Positions 21,807 to 33,146 of a stretch of DNA of 64,000 nt are shown piece after piece (positions within the stretch are counted from its first letter, which is position 1; every line of letters begins with the position of its first letter). A program made the translations under genes and the position numbers. The DNA is from Agapanthus africanus (taxonomy: Eukaryota; Streptophyta; Magnoliopsida; Asparagales; Amaryllidaceae): positions 27,259,154 through 27,323,153 of the forward strand of contig JASDDO010000028.1 of assembly GCA_030015575.1 (NCBI GenBank). Direction: 5' to 3'. The notes below the pieces were generated by a model. That model did not search any database. It worked only from the letters and a program-made list of their open reading frames with translations, and was not told the DNA's origin.

Positions 21807-24532
21807 GAGATATGCCGTTAGGCACTAAATAGGAAATTTGTATAGATGAATGATTTCAGCAGCAGCATTCCTGGGCTGGCCTAGCCCCTAACACTGATCA
21901 GTATAAGCGTCGAACTGTTAAGTTACAAGTCAGGTTTCATCATTGATTTTCCCTTACCCCCAAGTTATGTATTCAAGTCAGGTATTAATAAATCTGAAGC
22001 TAATACCAACACAGGATCAAGCAGGAACAGGTTTGTCTATACAAACAACAGGATATGTCCATCGGGACAACATGTCAGGATTGTCGGTATTAGAAACAGG
22101 ATCATGTAACACGTCAAGTAGTGATATATCAGGTCATGTCAAGTAGTGTACATGTATCAAGTCATGTCAAGTAGTGGTGTATCAGGTCATGTCAAGTAGT
22201 GCACAGGTATCAACGAGGGCTCATAATCAAACTATAGCAAGTATTGAATCAGGGTGAAAGTACGGATGTACAATAAAAGCATAAATGCACAAATATCGAT
22301 CAGGGGTTACATCATGACTATGTAGGATGCAAATTATCAAGCATGGTGCACTAATACAACAGTAACATGAAATAATATGGTCTCGGCGTGCAACTAGATA
22401 TGTAATAAACCGTACGGATACAGACGGATACTATAAAAATGTAAATCAGTAAAATTTGCTGAATATTAAAACACAAGCACTATTATTTATTAAATAGATA
22501 TTGATATAATAATATTAACATGGATAACATATTCAAACCGATTAATAACTATAAAAGTGGTATTGATTAACCATGCACAAGAAAGTTCCGTTCAGAAATT
22601 CAGCGTCACCCTGATTTGTAAAATAGCTTAACAATAACAAACGTTCTCCAAAAGGGACGTGTCTTATACCAAAACAAAGATAATTCAATAAGGTTTTTAT
22701 TTTTATAAGTTGAAATATCTCAGGTTGTTCCTACAAAAAGCTATGAACATTCGAAATTGAAAGTTTGCTGCTGGAATTTTCCTAGACAGCAGTTTAGAGA
22801 TATTTTCATTTGCATTTTACGTTATTTAAACAATTTATTTTGCAAGTAAATATTTCATAGAGTTATAGTATTCTGAGTTGGCTTCTTAACGAAGTAAAGA
22901 ACGTATACTAATGATTTTTCTATGATTTATAATGAATTTTATAAGGTAAGGTGTACAGTAAATTTCAGATTTGTCGTATCCACTTTGCAACGACGTTTCA
23001 TGTGTAAACTATAATATTTTCAAACTATATTTTGTATAAAATTATAAAATGCAGATTATAAACTAATTAAAGATAATAATAAGAAATATTACGACGATAT
23101 ATATTTTAAATGATATGGATGCAAATGGGTATCGAAAACGGTAAAACTTTAATATGGATGTATAATGTGGTAAACGGGTAATATTTTACTCATATGGATG
23201 TATAATACTATACCTAACTTGTAGCAAGATGATTTAGCATGCGACTAGCATGTAAATAATGATACGGATGCACACGGACGTCATATAACAGTAAAATGAT
23301 AAACTGGTAAATGCGGAATGTACAACTAAACAATATGAAATGTAAATATTCAATTGGGTGCAGTATATTGTAGTCTAGCATGTATCAAGATAAATTTGCA
23401 TGCACTAGATATTAAGTAACTTACACGGATGCACACGGATATCCGAAAACGGTGAAATATGCAAAATGATAATGTGGGATGCATAACTAATCATTATGTG
23501 TTGTTATTATTCAAATGAATATAGAATATAGTAGTATAGCATGTAGCAAGATTAACTTGCCTCGACGGATCGGGAAACGGATATGTACGGTACGTCCGAC
23601 GTCGGTAAAATGTCGCAACGCACGCACGGCACACGGGACAGGTCTAAACAATGCAAGAGGGTGATCACACGGGCAAGGTACGTTCACTGGATCACTCGGA
23701 TCGTCAGCGACGAGCACGGCTCCGGCGGTGATCACCGAAATCAAGAAACAAGATCAAGAAAAAGAAAGAAGAACAAGAAGTAAGAAGAAGAGGCTGTCTA
23801 TTAAATAAGGAAAGAAAATAAATAAATAAATAAATAAAATATATATAAATATATATATGCAGAGGAGAGAGAGAGAAAGGGGTTGTTAGTTTGTTAGGAA
23901 ATTAGTTTAGGTTTAAATTTAAAAAATCTTTTATTAGTTAACTAAATTTTAATTTGTACCAGTTTATAAAATTAATATTATATAAATAAAATTTGATATT
24001 CTGGTAAATACAAATATAGTCCAAAACATGCCCGGGTCGGGTCTAAAATTCAGTTTTAAAATACAAAAAATATACATGTCGACCAAAATAAAAAATGAAT
24101 GTCCGGATAACGAAAATGCATACCCCCAAGAACAGATGCAGGTACGTGCGTGTAGGCATCCAAATAAGTCCGTTTCACTGAACGGGACGAGAACAAGATG
24201 CGCGGATGCTACCACGGAGCTAAGGGTATCATGCATGCCATGCAATGTATTTTAAAAATATTTTATGTGACTTTAAATGTTATATTTAAAAATGCAGATG
24301 CCAGATAAATGCCAATATGCAGTATGTAAATATGGAAGTGCATAAGTCCATGTAACAAGTCAGGATAAACCATAATTATGAATCAAGACAGGTTTCAAGC
24401 ATGCGGGTTGGATAGGATGCAAATGCAGATGTCAGATACACTATTCACACCCAAAACACAGTAAAACAGGAAAATACCATAACTAAAGAATTACTTAAAC
24501 TAGAACTGGTATAAACGAACTAGGGTGTTACA
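21807..24532 (-). repeat. 5' LTR of element B1, second part
   Basis: From about 21915 it is colinear, in reverse, with 35673-38230 of B2, ending at 24532 with GTTACA. The first about 110 bp (21807-21915) do not match B2, and no target duplication flanks C1, so a rearrangement is likely here. An A/T-rich body, CT-rich tracts and no gene. Confidence 0.8.
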
Positions 24533-24756
24533 GGGAGGCTCGGGCACGAGTGGGAGGCCGAGACATCTTGGTTCTGTGATAGCTCGGAGGCGAGCCAGTG
24601 GGTGGTCTGGAAGGCCACCGAAGGTCGGGAGACTCCTCGGACAGGAGGCCCGAGGTGTGATTCCAACCGAGATTAATGATCCTCTCATGTACGTTCTGGG
24701 ACACGTCATCTGCAACGTGCCAGCATCTGGAGAGTCACCGATATCGAGCCTCATCA
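24533..24756 (-). repeat. 3' LTR of element E (truncated) and polypurine tract
   Basis: The + strand sequence from GGGAGGCTCGGGC to GAGCCTCATCA is about 90% like the end of the 5' LTR (52329-52565). Just beyond lies TTATCCCCCCACTC (24757-24770), which on the minus strand is the purine tract preceding TGATGAGG. About 535 bp of the LTR are missing at the B1 insertion. Confidence 0.85.
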
Positions 24757-24770
24757 TTATCCCCCCACTC

Positions 24771-25272
24771 TCGTCTCGACCCGCTCCTGGGTCGGCCGAA
24801 AGTGGTCTGACCGATCATTCCAGGCGAGCTCTCATTCAAAGATATCGTCAGCGCGCATTCCCGGGCAGAGAGTAGTATTTTCTTGATGGTGTCAGCGAAT
24901 CAGGGGAGAGATCTCCCATCAAAGGGAAGCGTCGGATCGTGTGTACGCTCGTTGAAGCAACAGCCTACATGTCTGGCGTTGGTTGGCTGGAGAGACGTGC
25001 CGCAGGAGTTTCCGCGCCCGATGGGACGCGCCCAACGCGAGTGCGACAGGTGGAACGCTGCCGACCGTTGGTTGTGAAACGTTGTTTTGGCGGGATGCGA
25101 TCGGAGCCGTAGGATGCGTACGCCGGCAGCTATAAATAGAGGTGGGATCCCCATCGGGGCCCATACCTCCTCATAATTTCCTCGTCCCTAGTCGTGTTAG
25201 CTTGCCTCTCTTCTCCTCAGGTTGGATTCCTTGCGTTTGATTTCCCGAGGACACCCTCTTTGATCAGGTTGG
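24771..25272 (+). promoter_or_regulatory. Promoter region and 5' leader of antisense gene 1 of element E
   Basis: 500 bp without a gene lie between the E polypurine tract and the antisense ATG. A strong TATA box (TATAAATA, 25131-25138) is followed about 30 bp later by a pyrimidine-rich leader (CCTCCTCATAATTTCCTC...) and the ATG at 25273. The arrangement is that of an independent polymerase II promoter pointing away from the 3' LTR. Confidence 0.65.
25131..25138 (+). promoter_or_regulatory. TATA box of antisense gene 1
   Basis: TATAAATA in the context GCAGCTATAAATAGAGG is a near-perfect plant TATA box, 135 bp upstream of the ATG at 25273. It lies in GC-rich surroundings. Confidence 0.65.
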
Positions 25273-25634
25273 ATGTCTTCTTCTGAAGAGTCTGTAGATG
25301 TAGTCCGGGTAGAGTCTAAGGAGTCTTCTAAAGCTTCCTCTTCTACTTCCTCCTCTTCCTCCTCTGAGTCAGAGTCCCCCCGGGGATTTAGGATTAGTAA
25401 TGCTCCCCGGGGTCGTGCGACGGGGGCGGTCCCCAGAGCACAAGTCGCGGGTGTTCTTGGCGTGCGATCCTCGCTGAGGCGTGCGGAGGAGCTCGCTAAC
25501 ATCAAGACTTGTTTCTTCATTCCTCCCGGCTATTCGCTTCATCTGGCCGAGGAGGTGGAGAGGGCAAATCAGGTATGGGGTAATGAGATTACCCTGTACC
25601 TGGAGGCCTTTTGGGCCGGGTTGCATCTGCCCTT
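25273..25634 (+). pseudogene. Antisense gene 1 of element E, 5' part (putative gypsy-type transposon family)
   Basis: The ATG at 25273 opens a serine-rich, acidic N-terminus (MSSSEESVDVV...), followed by a region ending NQVWGNEITLYLEAFWAGLHLPF. This matches the start of the plant 'putative gypsy type transposon' domain (Pfam PF04195 type); its biochemical role is unknown. C2 interrupts the frame at 25634, inside the duplicated CCCTT. When the flanks are compared, the frame passes straight on at 35304. The strand is opposite to gag of the host element. The identification rests on motif recognition, not on a search. Confidence 0.7.
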
Positions 25635-27786
25635 TGTTGGAGATAGTGCCCTCATAGTCAATTATTGGATCGCAGGTACGTGATTGCAATGATTGCGGAG
25701 GACCTATCCCGGGAGCACAGTCTTACTCGAGATGTTAGTATGCTATCTGGTTTGCCTTTATCAGTCGTGTACATGTTCAGGTGACTGATTGCATGTTACA
25801 CTTTGATAGAGCCCTTAGGATCTTGCTTTACTACCAACAGTATGATGGCAATCATATACGTGAGAGTTGGGTAGTTTATATGCATATCCTTAATTGTGGT
25901 CCCTAGTCGTGGGAGTTTCGAGACAGGGCATCGATACTCCGGAGTAGACTAGTGTGTACAGTCGAGACCCCGACGAGGGGCGGTGGCCGGTCTCACAAGC
26001 CACTGGTGTCAGTTGGATCACCTAAGATGTATACAGGTGCTCATTGGGTTATGAGTACACCGGACAGGACTCGCCGGGAATCTGCTAGTTAGTACTATAC
26101 CTATCGTCAGATAGCAGTTCCCTGGTGACATGTGTACAGGTTAGTTCATCGACCTGAGGTCGTCATTTGTCTCGTGTGAGTTCCCACTGTGCTTTGATTT
26201 CTACCCTACCACGGCTCAAAGGAGTCGTGCAAACAGGTAGCTTTTGGGTACAGTCCCGAGCCATATGGAGGCACGTGAGCGGATCGGCAGGGGATTCGTC
26301 TCTCCCGGTATTGGGGGCGAGATCGTGCTGTGTTTAGGAGAGCCATTACACAAAGCCCACGGCCGTGGCAGGAGATTTACTGGTAGGTACTCCAGTAGTA
26401 TCTCAGGGTGTTATTGGGTTTCACTCCGACACGACTTATACTGCTATTGGGGGTCTGACGTTACTAGCCCCCTAGGCGGATATGCGATACTCATTGACGA
26501 ACGGACCGGACTGTATATACATTGTCACTGTTAGGCTCAGTAGGGTTTTCGGAGGAGTTCGCTCATCGTTCTCCCTTGAGTTCGCTCCTCGGCCACCCTT
26601 GAGGTCAGTCCATGGGCAGCCGTTACGCATAGCTAGTGCCGCTGACGGTTTGTGGTTAAACCCACTGCCAGGGTAATGACGAGTCATTAGAGTCCCCCAC
26701 AGACAGTTTCCCAAGTTCGGGCGAAACGTTGTAGAGGCCGTATGGTTTTATGGCAGGGTTCGGAAAATGCACGTGCGTTTACGCACGTGTCAGTTTTCGG
26801 GCAGATGATACTGGTCGGCTTTGGTTTAAGCCGGATCCGAGTATTATATTGAGTAGGTATAATATCTTTGTCTCAGTTGCATTTGTATTCGGTCGTAATA
26901 CAAATGCGGGTATATTTATACAGTTTCGGGGTTGTCCTGAAATTCGTTTCAGGATCACTTTTGGAAGTTGCCAGTTTCCAGTTTTCTATCAGCCGTCTTT
27001 TAACATTCTGTTAAAGACGGATTTATCTTTTCTACAGATATGAGTGAGTCATCATTCTAGAAGCTTCTAGAAGTGATGATGAGGCTAGTGAGTCATTAGT
27101 GCATTAATGGTGTCATTAATGCAATGGTGACTAAGGTTTTAGATTCAATGTTTCTTTATGACTCATTGTTTTCATTAATGAGTTTTGTTAAGCTTAGGAT
27201 ATTTTTTGAGTGAGAAGCTTTTGCTTAAGGTTACTCTCTTGCTCCTACACTCACCCTCCTCCTTCTCTTTATAAGAAAGGCCCCTCCCCTCTCTCATTTA
27301 CTTACTTGATTCATTCTAGAAAAGATTATGATAGTATTCGGGGTGTATGGAATTTTACAGTTCATTTCATTCCATCACCCGATTTCCACGGCAACTTCAT
27401 TAACCGATCGTCCACGGATTTGGACGAAGTGAGACAAAGTCATCTACTCATTCTCTACATCAATCTTGGTCGTCTCTTTTAGCAAACTTGACGATCGAGT
27501 TGCCTCGAGTCAGAGGCGGGAGCCCGTTTAAAGAACCGATCATGTGGTGCCACCTCGACGAGGAGATCGGAGATCGACGAGATCGGAGCAGCCGCAACGG
27601 AGCGTGGGATGATGGTTGAAGAACGAAGGACTCGGATCGTTCGGTATAACCATTCTACACTCTTTACAGTTTGTTAGTTTAGCAATAATGGCAGATCCGG
27701 GTTAAAGTATACGATAGCGCCAGTTAAAAAGTTTTTGTTCCGCATTTGGCGTCTGTAGACTGCCGGGGCGCTAGCGTAGACTTACA
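25635..27786 (+). repeat. 5' LTR of C2
   Basis: TGTTGGAGATAG...GACTTACA, 2152 bp. The palindrome CACGTGCGTTTACGCACGTG is at 26770-26789 and the TATA box at 27269-27275. Small reading frames in it recur word for word in the 3' LTR because the LTRs are copies. Confidence 0.95.
27269..27275 (+). promoter_or_regulatory. TATA box of the C2 5' LTR
   Basis: TTATAAG between a CT-rich tract and a CCCCTCCCCTCTCTC leader. The copy in the 3' LTR is at 34781-34787. The corresponding C1 site is weaker (CTATAG). Confidence 0.55.
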
Positions 27787-30700
27787 GTGGTATCAGAGCC
27801 TAACCATTTTGCTATACTAACTTGTGCTAACGTGTTTAAAACATCGATCCGACCGAAAATCGAAAAACACAAAATCCTAGATCGACAGTTCTGTTAATTT
27901 TAAATGGTCTCAAAATCTATTTCTGCATGTCTTAAAAATCCGTGCAGGGAATTATAAGAGCCACGACAAAATTTGGGGTCGTGATCCCTCCAAGCCGCCG
28001 CGGAAGGGCGGCCAAACCCATAGTTTGGCCGCGCATCCGCGGCCACGTGGGGAGCACGTGCTCCCAAATTTGGTCAGTGGGTTTTCTGTTAGATTTTATG
28101 ATTTTTGGTATATATCTTTTTGGCCCAGGTTTTGTTACTGTTCACCAGTAAGCAGTGGGGCCCACTTTTTGATATTTTGTCAATCGAAATTTAAACACGT
28201 TAGTTTACAGTGCTTACATTATATCTCCGACCGGGAATGTCATTTGATCGGTAAACCACGTCTGATTGCTATAGTTCTTTTAGACGGGTTTGCGAACGTG
28301 ACATTCGCGTTGATGTTCTGTGTTGTGCTGTGATGTTGCGGATTTGTCGTGGTGGATAGCAGTGTGCAATGGTAGTACAGTTTGAGTTTATTTGTACATT
28401 TGATATTGCGGGGCGAGCGTCCAACTTGTGGACAGCCGTCACTGCCTGTTGTATAATATTCTTTTGGGGCACGACCAGGATGCGGTCGATGTACCTTTTG
28501 TACTATTTTTCATTACTGTACTAGGTTTTACCCCGCGACGGAGTGCACGGATAGCCGGGTTCAGGAAAGCAACGGGTCCGCATCTCATGGCTTTGAGAGG
28601 CAGAGGGACCCCACTTCAGAATTGGCAGACTATTCGCCGCACTCGTAGGGGGTACAGGTTGACCCAAGGAGGGGTGCTCAATTTACCGGATTCCGTGAAG
28701 TGCCGGGTGTTCCATTCACTATGCTGTGGGGGACTGCCTCGCTTCAGGTTTTGGCGGGTAACTTTCCGCACCCGTAGGGGTCTAGGTTTCATTGCACAGG
28801 CTATCCACACGACAGGGGAACGTCGAGTTTCAGCAGCGGCTCTGTGAAACTCGGGGATCCCAGATTATCTGTATTGTTCTGTGATGCTTATTACTTTTCT
28901 ATAATGTTGCATACTATCACGCCTGGAGCGATTATTGTATATTGGTTTATATACTATTAGATGTTGTATATGTTTTACACCCACGCTAGTCCAGCCCCCG
29001 CTCTGTCGTTAGCTAAGTAACCTAACGAGTGATGATGGGACCCAGTGACGAATGCGGATGGCATATACGTACATTTTATTTTCGTTCTTTTCTGGTGTGA
29101 TTGAATGATGGGACTGCGTTGATTCTGATCAATGCAAAGGAAAACAAACCTGTATACAGTTGTTGGAACAATTTAAAAGTGTTGTTACAAAGACGTTTCC
29201 TTTTGTTATGCATAGCGGTATTCAGTGGAATATCCAGCACCTCATTCGACGAGGCAAGGGCCGATATCCCTTCACCGGGACCGACCCCTTGGACAGAAGT
29301 TTACGTCAGAGTAATAACTTCACTATAGTCGATTACATGTTACTTTGCATAGCGGTATTCAGTGGAATATCCTGCACCTCATTCCACGAGGAAAGAGCCG
29401 AGATCCCTTTACCGGGAGTGACCTCTTTAGCAAAAGGTTTTTCGCCACTATATTTTAAAAAAAGCTATCAGGTTCCTTCAGCGATATCAAGTTCACTACG
29501 TTAAAGGTTTTTCGCCAAAAACCAGTCGTAGCCCTCCGTCGTTTCTTATGGATGGTCAGTAGTATTCAAGCTATGTTTGTTGGCTTTCGTCAAGGCATAG
29601 TGTTTGGTAGCTGCTGGGTATTCATTTGTTGCATAGATAGATGAGTTGGTTTGGGACAGTCGTATTACCTTGTTGGCTTTCGTCAAGGGTATGTACGGGT
29701 GGATTCAAATTAACAAGATAATGACGGGCAGAACTTGACATGTGACTTATGATTTGTTGACTTTCGCCAAGGTCATAAGAGCATGGGGCAAGAAAATGAT
29801 ATCGGGAGTTTCTAAAGAAACTGAAACTTGCCAAGTATGCGCATACCTTCTGGAGTATGAATAACGTGGATGCATTCCATCACGTTAACATGCGATGAGA
29901 GTTGGATCCCGATTCCCACTGATGAGTTGGTTTACTCTTCGGGTGATCCCGATTGATTCTTCTTTAGGTTTGGAGGAGAATTTGACAGGACAGTGGGAGG
30001 TTTCCGGATTAGATAAAATGATGACCATTCTGATCTAGGTTAGAGTGCACGCAGAGTGTTTCCTTTCTCTCTCTCTCTTTGGCAGCGACCTTTGACCGAC
30101 CCTAGACTATGACTCAGTGACCAGGTTGACCGAACCTTCTTAAAATACTGGCTTTTGGATTGTCTGAGTTGCATAAGTCATTGCCACTCCTTGTTTTACC
30201 CTTTGAATTTCTCAGAGCACCCGTATTACTACGGATATCCACTTCCATTGGATAGATCCATCGTATGGTAATATACGAACTCGAAGGGACTTCATCGAGG
30301 ATGGATCCAGGTTCAGGAGAAATAGAATTGGTTTATTCAGTTGTCTTTTATTATCACATTCTCTCAGGTTGCGAGAGCTCCTTGGTTTAGGAGAGTACAC
30401 CTATTACGCCTATTGGATAGTCTTATTCCAAACCATAGGCTGGTGCCGAAAGGTAGGGAATGAAGAAAACCAATTAGCATAAGTAGGGTGTGCAGAAGGT
30501 AATATGTAAAGACAAAATAAAGGGATTAGAAAGAGGGCAAAGTAAATTGCGACTGATATCATTCACGACCAAAACCGCGTACTTCATCGCCGCTCCTATT
30601 TCACCTTTAAAAGAATAAGGTATTATTCAGTTGTCTTTTATCGTCACCTTCTCTCGAGATGCGAGTACTCCTTGGTTTAGGAGGGTACACCTATTATGCT

Positions 30701-32530
30701 TAGTGGATAGTCTTCTTCCAAACCATAGGCTGGTGCCGAACGGTAGGGAAGGAAGAAAACCATTTAGCCTAACGATGGTGTACAGAAGGTAACGACTAAA
30801 GACAAATAAAGGGATTTGGAGAGATGGCAATAAAATATACGGTTAAAGTCATGAATTGGATTATGGAAGAGGCATTGCTATGAATACCAGGATACCCCTA
30901 CGAAACATTTTCATGTTTCAGTGCATTGTTAAGGAAAAACTGTTTTCCCGATTAGACACTTACTCCAAGGGTATGTATTTACCAGGTTTCATTCTCATAT
31001 CTGTATGGTTTTACAGATGATGAGTGGGAGTAAGATATTGGGAATCAGGTGATCATCCTCATTATATCGGAATTCGTTGTAATTGGTGATAGTTGAGGAA
31101 ATCGCCAGGGTACAGTTTTCCACCTACAACGCACAGGTTTTGAGTTGTTCAACTCAGCGGACTTATACAGAGTATTGTATGTTGTCCAAGTGTCCTTCAG
31201 GACAAAGGGGTAGGTCCTCGTGCTTTGTTCTGTTTACTTATAACTTCTCTAGTATTTAGACAAGTGTTTCGTAGAAATACAAGGTCTAAGTTTTGAGAAG
31301 TTGTGGGTATAAGAATAAAGTGGAGAACCAGGTGTCACAAGTATCGGGATTCTTCAAAGAGATCGAAGATATAGATTCTTGTGATTGGTATTCAGATGAT
31401 AGTGATGGTTTTGAGAAACGTGTTTCTCTTTCAGGTTACTCATAATTGGATGGGTTCCTAAATTGAGTAATGCTGATTAGCCTCTTTCCATTAAGTTGAT
31501 ATGCACTGGAGACAGATGCATGGATTGAATATGGTTCCAATTAAATAAGTGCTAAAGTTTCTGTATTGGATATAGAATGGATCGTACCTTAAAAGAAATT
31601 AAGGTACGGGGAGTTGTCCAGCTTATGCTTAAAACCTGACACTGGATAACTCAGGGCACGTTTCTGTAATGGCTGTTTGTGGGTTGACCCTGGCTATGAC
31701 GAGGGTTGATATTCTACCATTTGGAAGATCAATAGTGATATTGTTCTTGACTCGCCACATTTTTAGTAAAATGGATCTTTTTTCAGAAAACAGTAGTGGG
31801 AGTATGGTAGAACTGGAAGTTATTCCAGAACCGCGAACGATTACGGAAAATTTAAATAGGACCTATATATTCAATCAGGTTTGACATTCCAATAGCCACT
31901 CCGCAGGTATGGTAGGTAACCTCAGACACCCGAGAGGTACTTCGGTAGGCTCAAGGACGGTGACAGGGAGGTTCTTATCTACCCAGACTTGACACTACTG
32001 TTGTTCCAGGCTGTGAGACCCAGTAGGAGGGTTGTCATAGTCAGTGGGAGCAACGGAAGCATAGTGGGCAAGATGCTTATATCTATTTATAGACTTGAGC
32101 AGTTATAGCGGAGATAGATCATCTAATTTTGATGTGACAGTCATGGGTTTGACTTCAATCAGAATAGGAGATGGATCAGTTAAGAAGGTAGTAGGGTGTG
32201 ATGTCATGGTATCTGGATGACATACACAGAGTGGGAAGTAAAATTCCTATACTACGATCGGTTGTACTGTGGTCGTCACACAGTTGTTTCTCCAGATAGG
32301 ATATGGATATAATATTTGACATTCTGGTTTCTAGATCTATGGTTTTAGATCTGGATTTGGGTAGTTTCCCAATGTGGGTACTTTGACAGATATTCTAATG
32401 GTTTTTGGAATAGTTGACTCCTAGCATGGTAGTGTACCTGCAAGTGATGGAGTCACCCTTTCTAAAGGTGTCGTATAGACTAAAGGGGAGAGGGATGTGC
32501 ATGATTGGCAGATCACTTGCTTAGGCAATT
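27787..32530 (+). other. C2 interior, non-coding (decayed Copia)
   Basis: Colinear with 14585-19150 of C1 and without a long frame. The roughly 137-bp direct repeat (from 29217 and 29354) and TTGTTGGCTTTCGTCAAGG motifs are conserved. A segment of about 290 bp is present twice (about 30330-30540 and 30622-30840) where C1 has it once, accounting for most of the length difference. Confidence 0.75.
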
Positions 32531-33130
32531 GAGTCAATCATGAGATGTCAAGTACCGCACCAAATGTTGTTTTTGCACTAGATGCAATAAGTTTGTATTA
32601 ATCCAATCCTGGAGAAACATAAGGAAGCAGTTTTAGAACATTAGTACATGTTCTACGGATTTGATGACGGCAGCCTCTTTCGGGAGACGATTATCATTCC
32701 AGGCTTCAAAGGTGACGTGGATGACAGAGTGACTGTCAGAGTTTTAGTTTTTCCCTCTGACGAAGAGGGACAGTATTATGGACAGGTGGTCCAAAAGGAT
32801 ACTGTGGGTGGCAAGGTGCCCGATACTGATTAGGTTCAGTGATCGATTCAGTCTAAGAAGTTTGGATATGGAGTTCATTTATGAACTAAGGTCCCATCAG
32901 ATATCCAAACATATTCTAAGACAGGTACTACTCAATTCGAGAGATGGTTTTCTCCGCGAACTTGAGATTAAGAGAGATATAGAAAGATACTTCTAGGCGG
33001 ATCCACTCACCGAGGCTATTTCTCGAACACAATAGTTTTACAAACAGGCTTTGTGAAACTGATTAGTAGAGGAGTTGGATGTTCGGTTTCACACGGGCTG
33101 TGAGTAGTCGACATCGCAATATTAGCCTTG
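32531..33130 (+). pseudogene. Decayed Copia RT/RNase H end in C2
   Basis: Although broken by stops and frameshifts, clear Copia blocks remain: RSHQISKHIL at 32889-32918 and ADPLTEA at 32998-33018, which close Copia RNase H just before the 3' end. Upstream, GFKGDVDD stands where the DASFxxDxDD block is expected. A polypurine tract follows at once. This shows that the family descends from a Copia element. Confidence 0.8.
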
Positions 33131-33146
33131 AGTGCAAGTGGGAGAT

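Larger units (their letters stand above)
10582..24532 (-). mobile_element. Element B1: partial Ty3/gypsy chromovirus, interrupted by C1
   Basis: On the minus strand the 5' LTR runs from 24532 to 11882 but is split by C1 (12500-21806). It is followed by a perfect initiator-Met primer-binding site (GGTATCAGAGC, near 11866-11878) and a short internal region with PR and RT remnants up to 10587. Element A then interrupts it and the rest is missing. LTR and internal sequence are colinear with B2, so both belong to one family. The LTR end at 24532 abuts the 3' LTR of element E, into which B1 inserted. Confidence 0.85.

Noticed and set aside
26244..26534. 96-codon frame repeated exactly at 33756-34046
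   Set aside because: Identity comes from young LTRs of C2; there is no conserved counterpart in the C1 LTRs.
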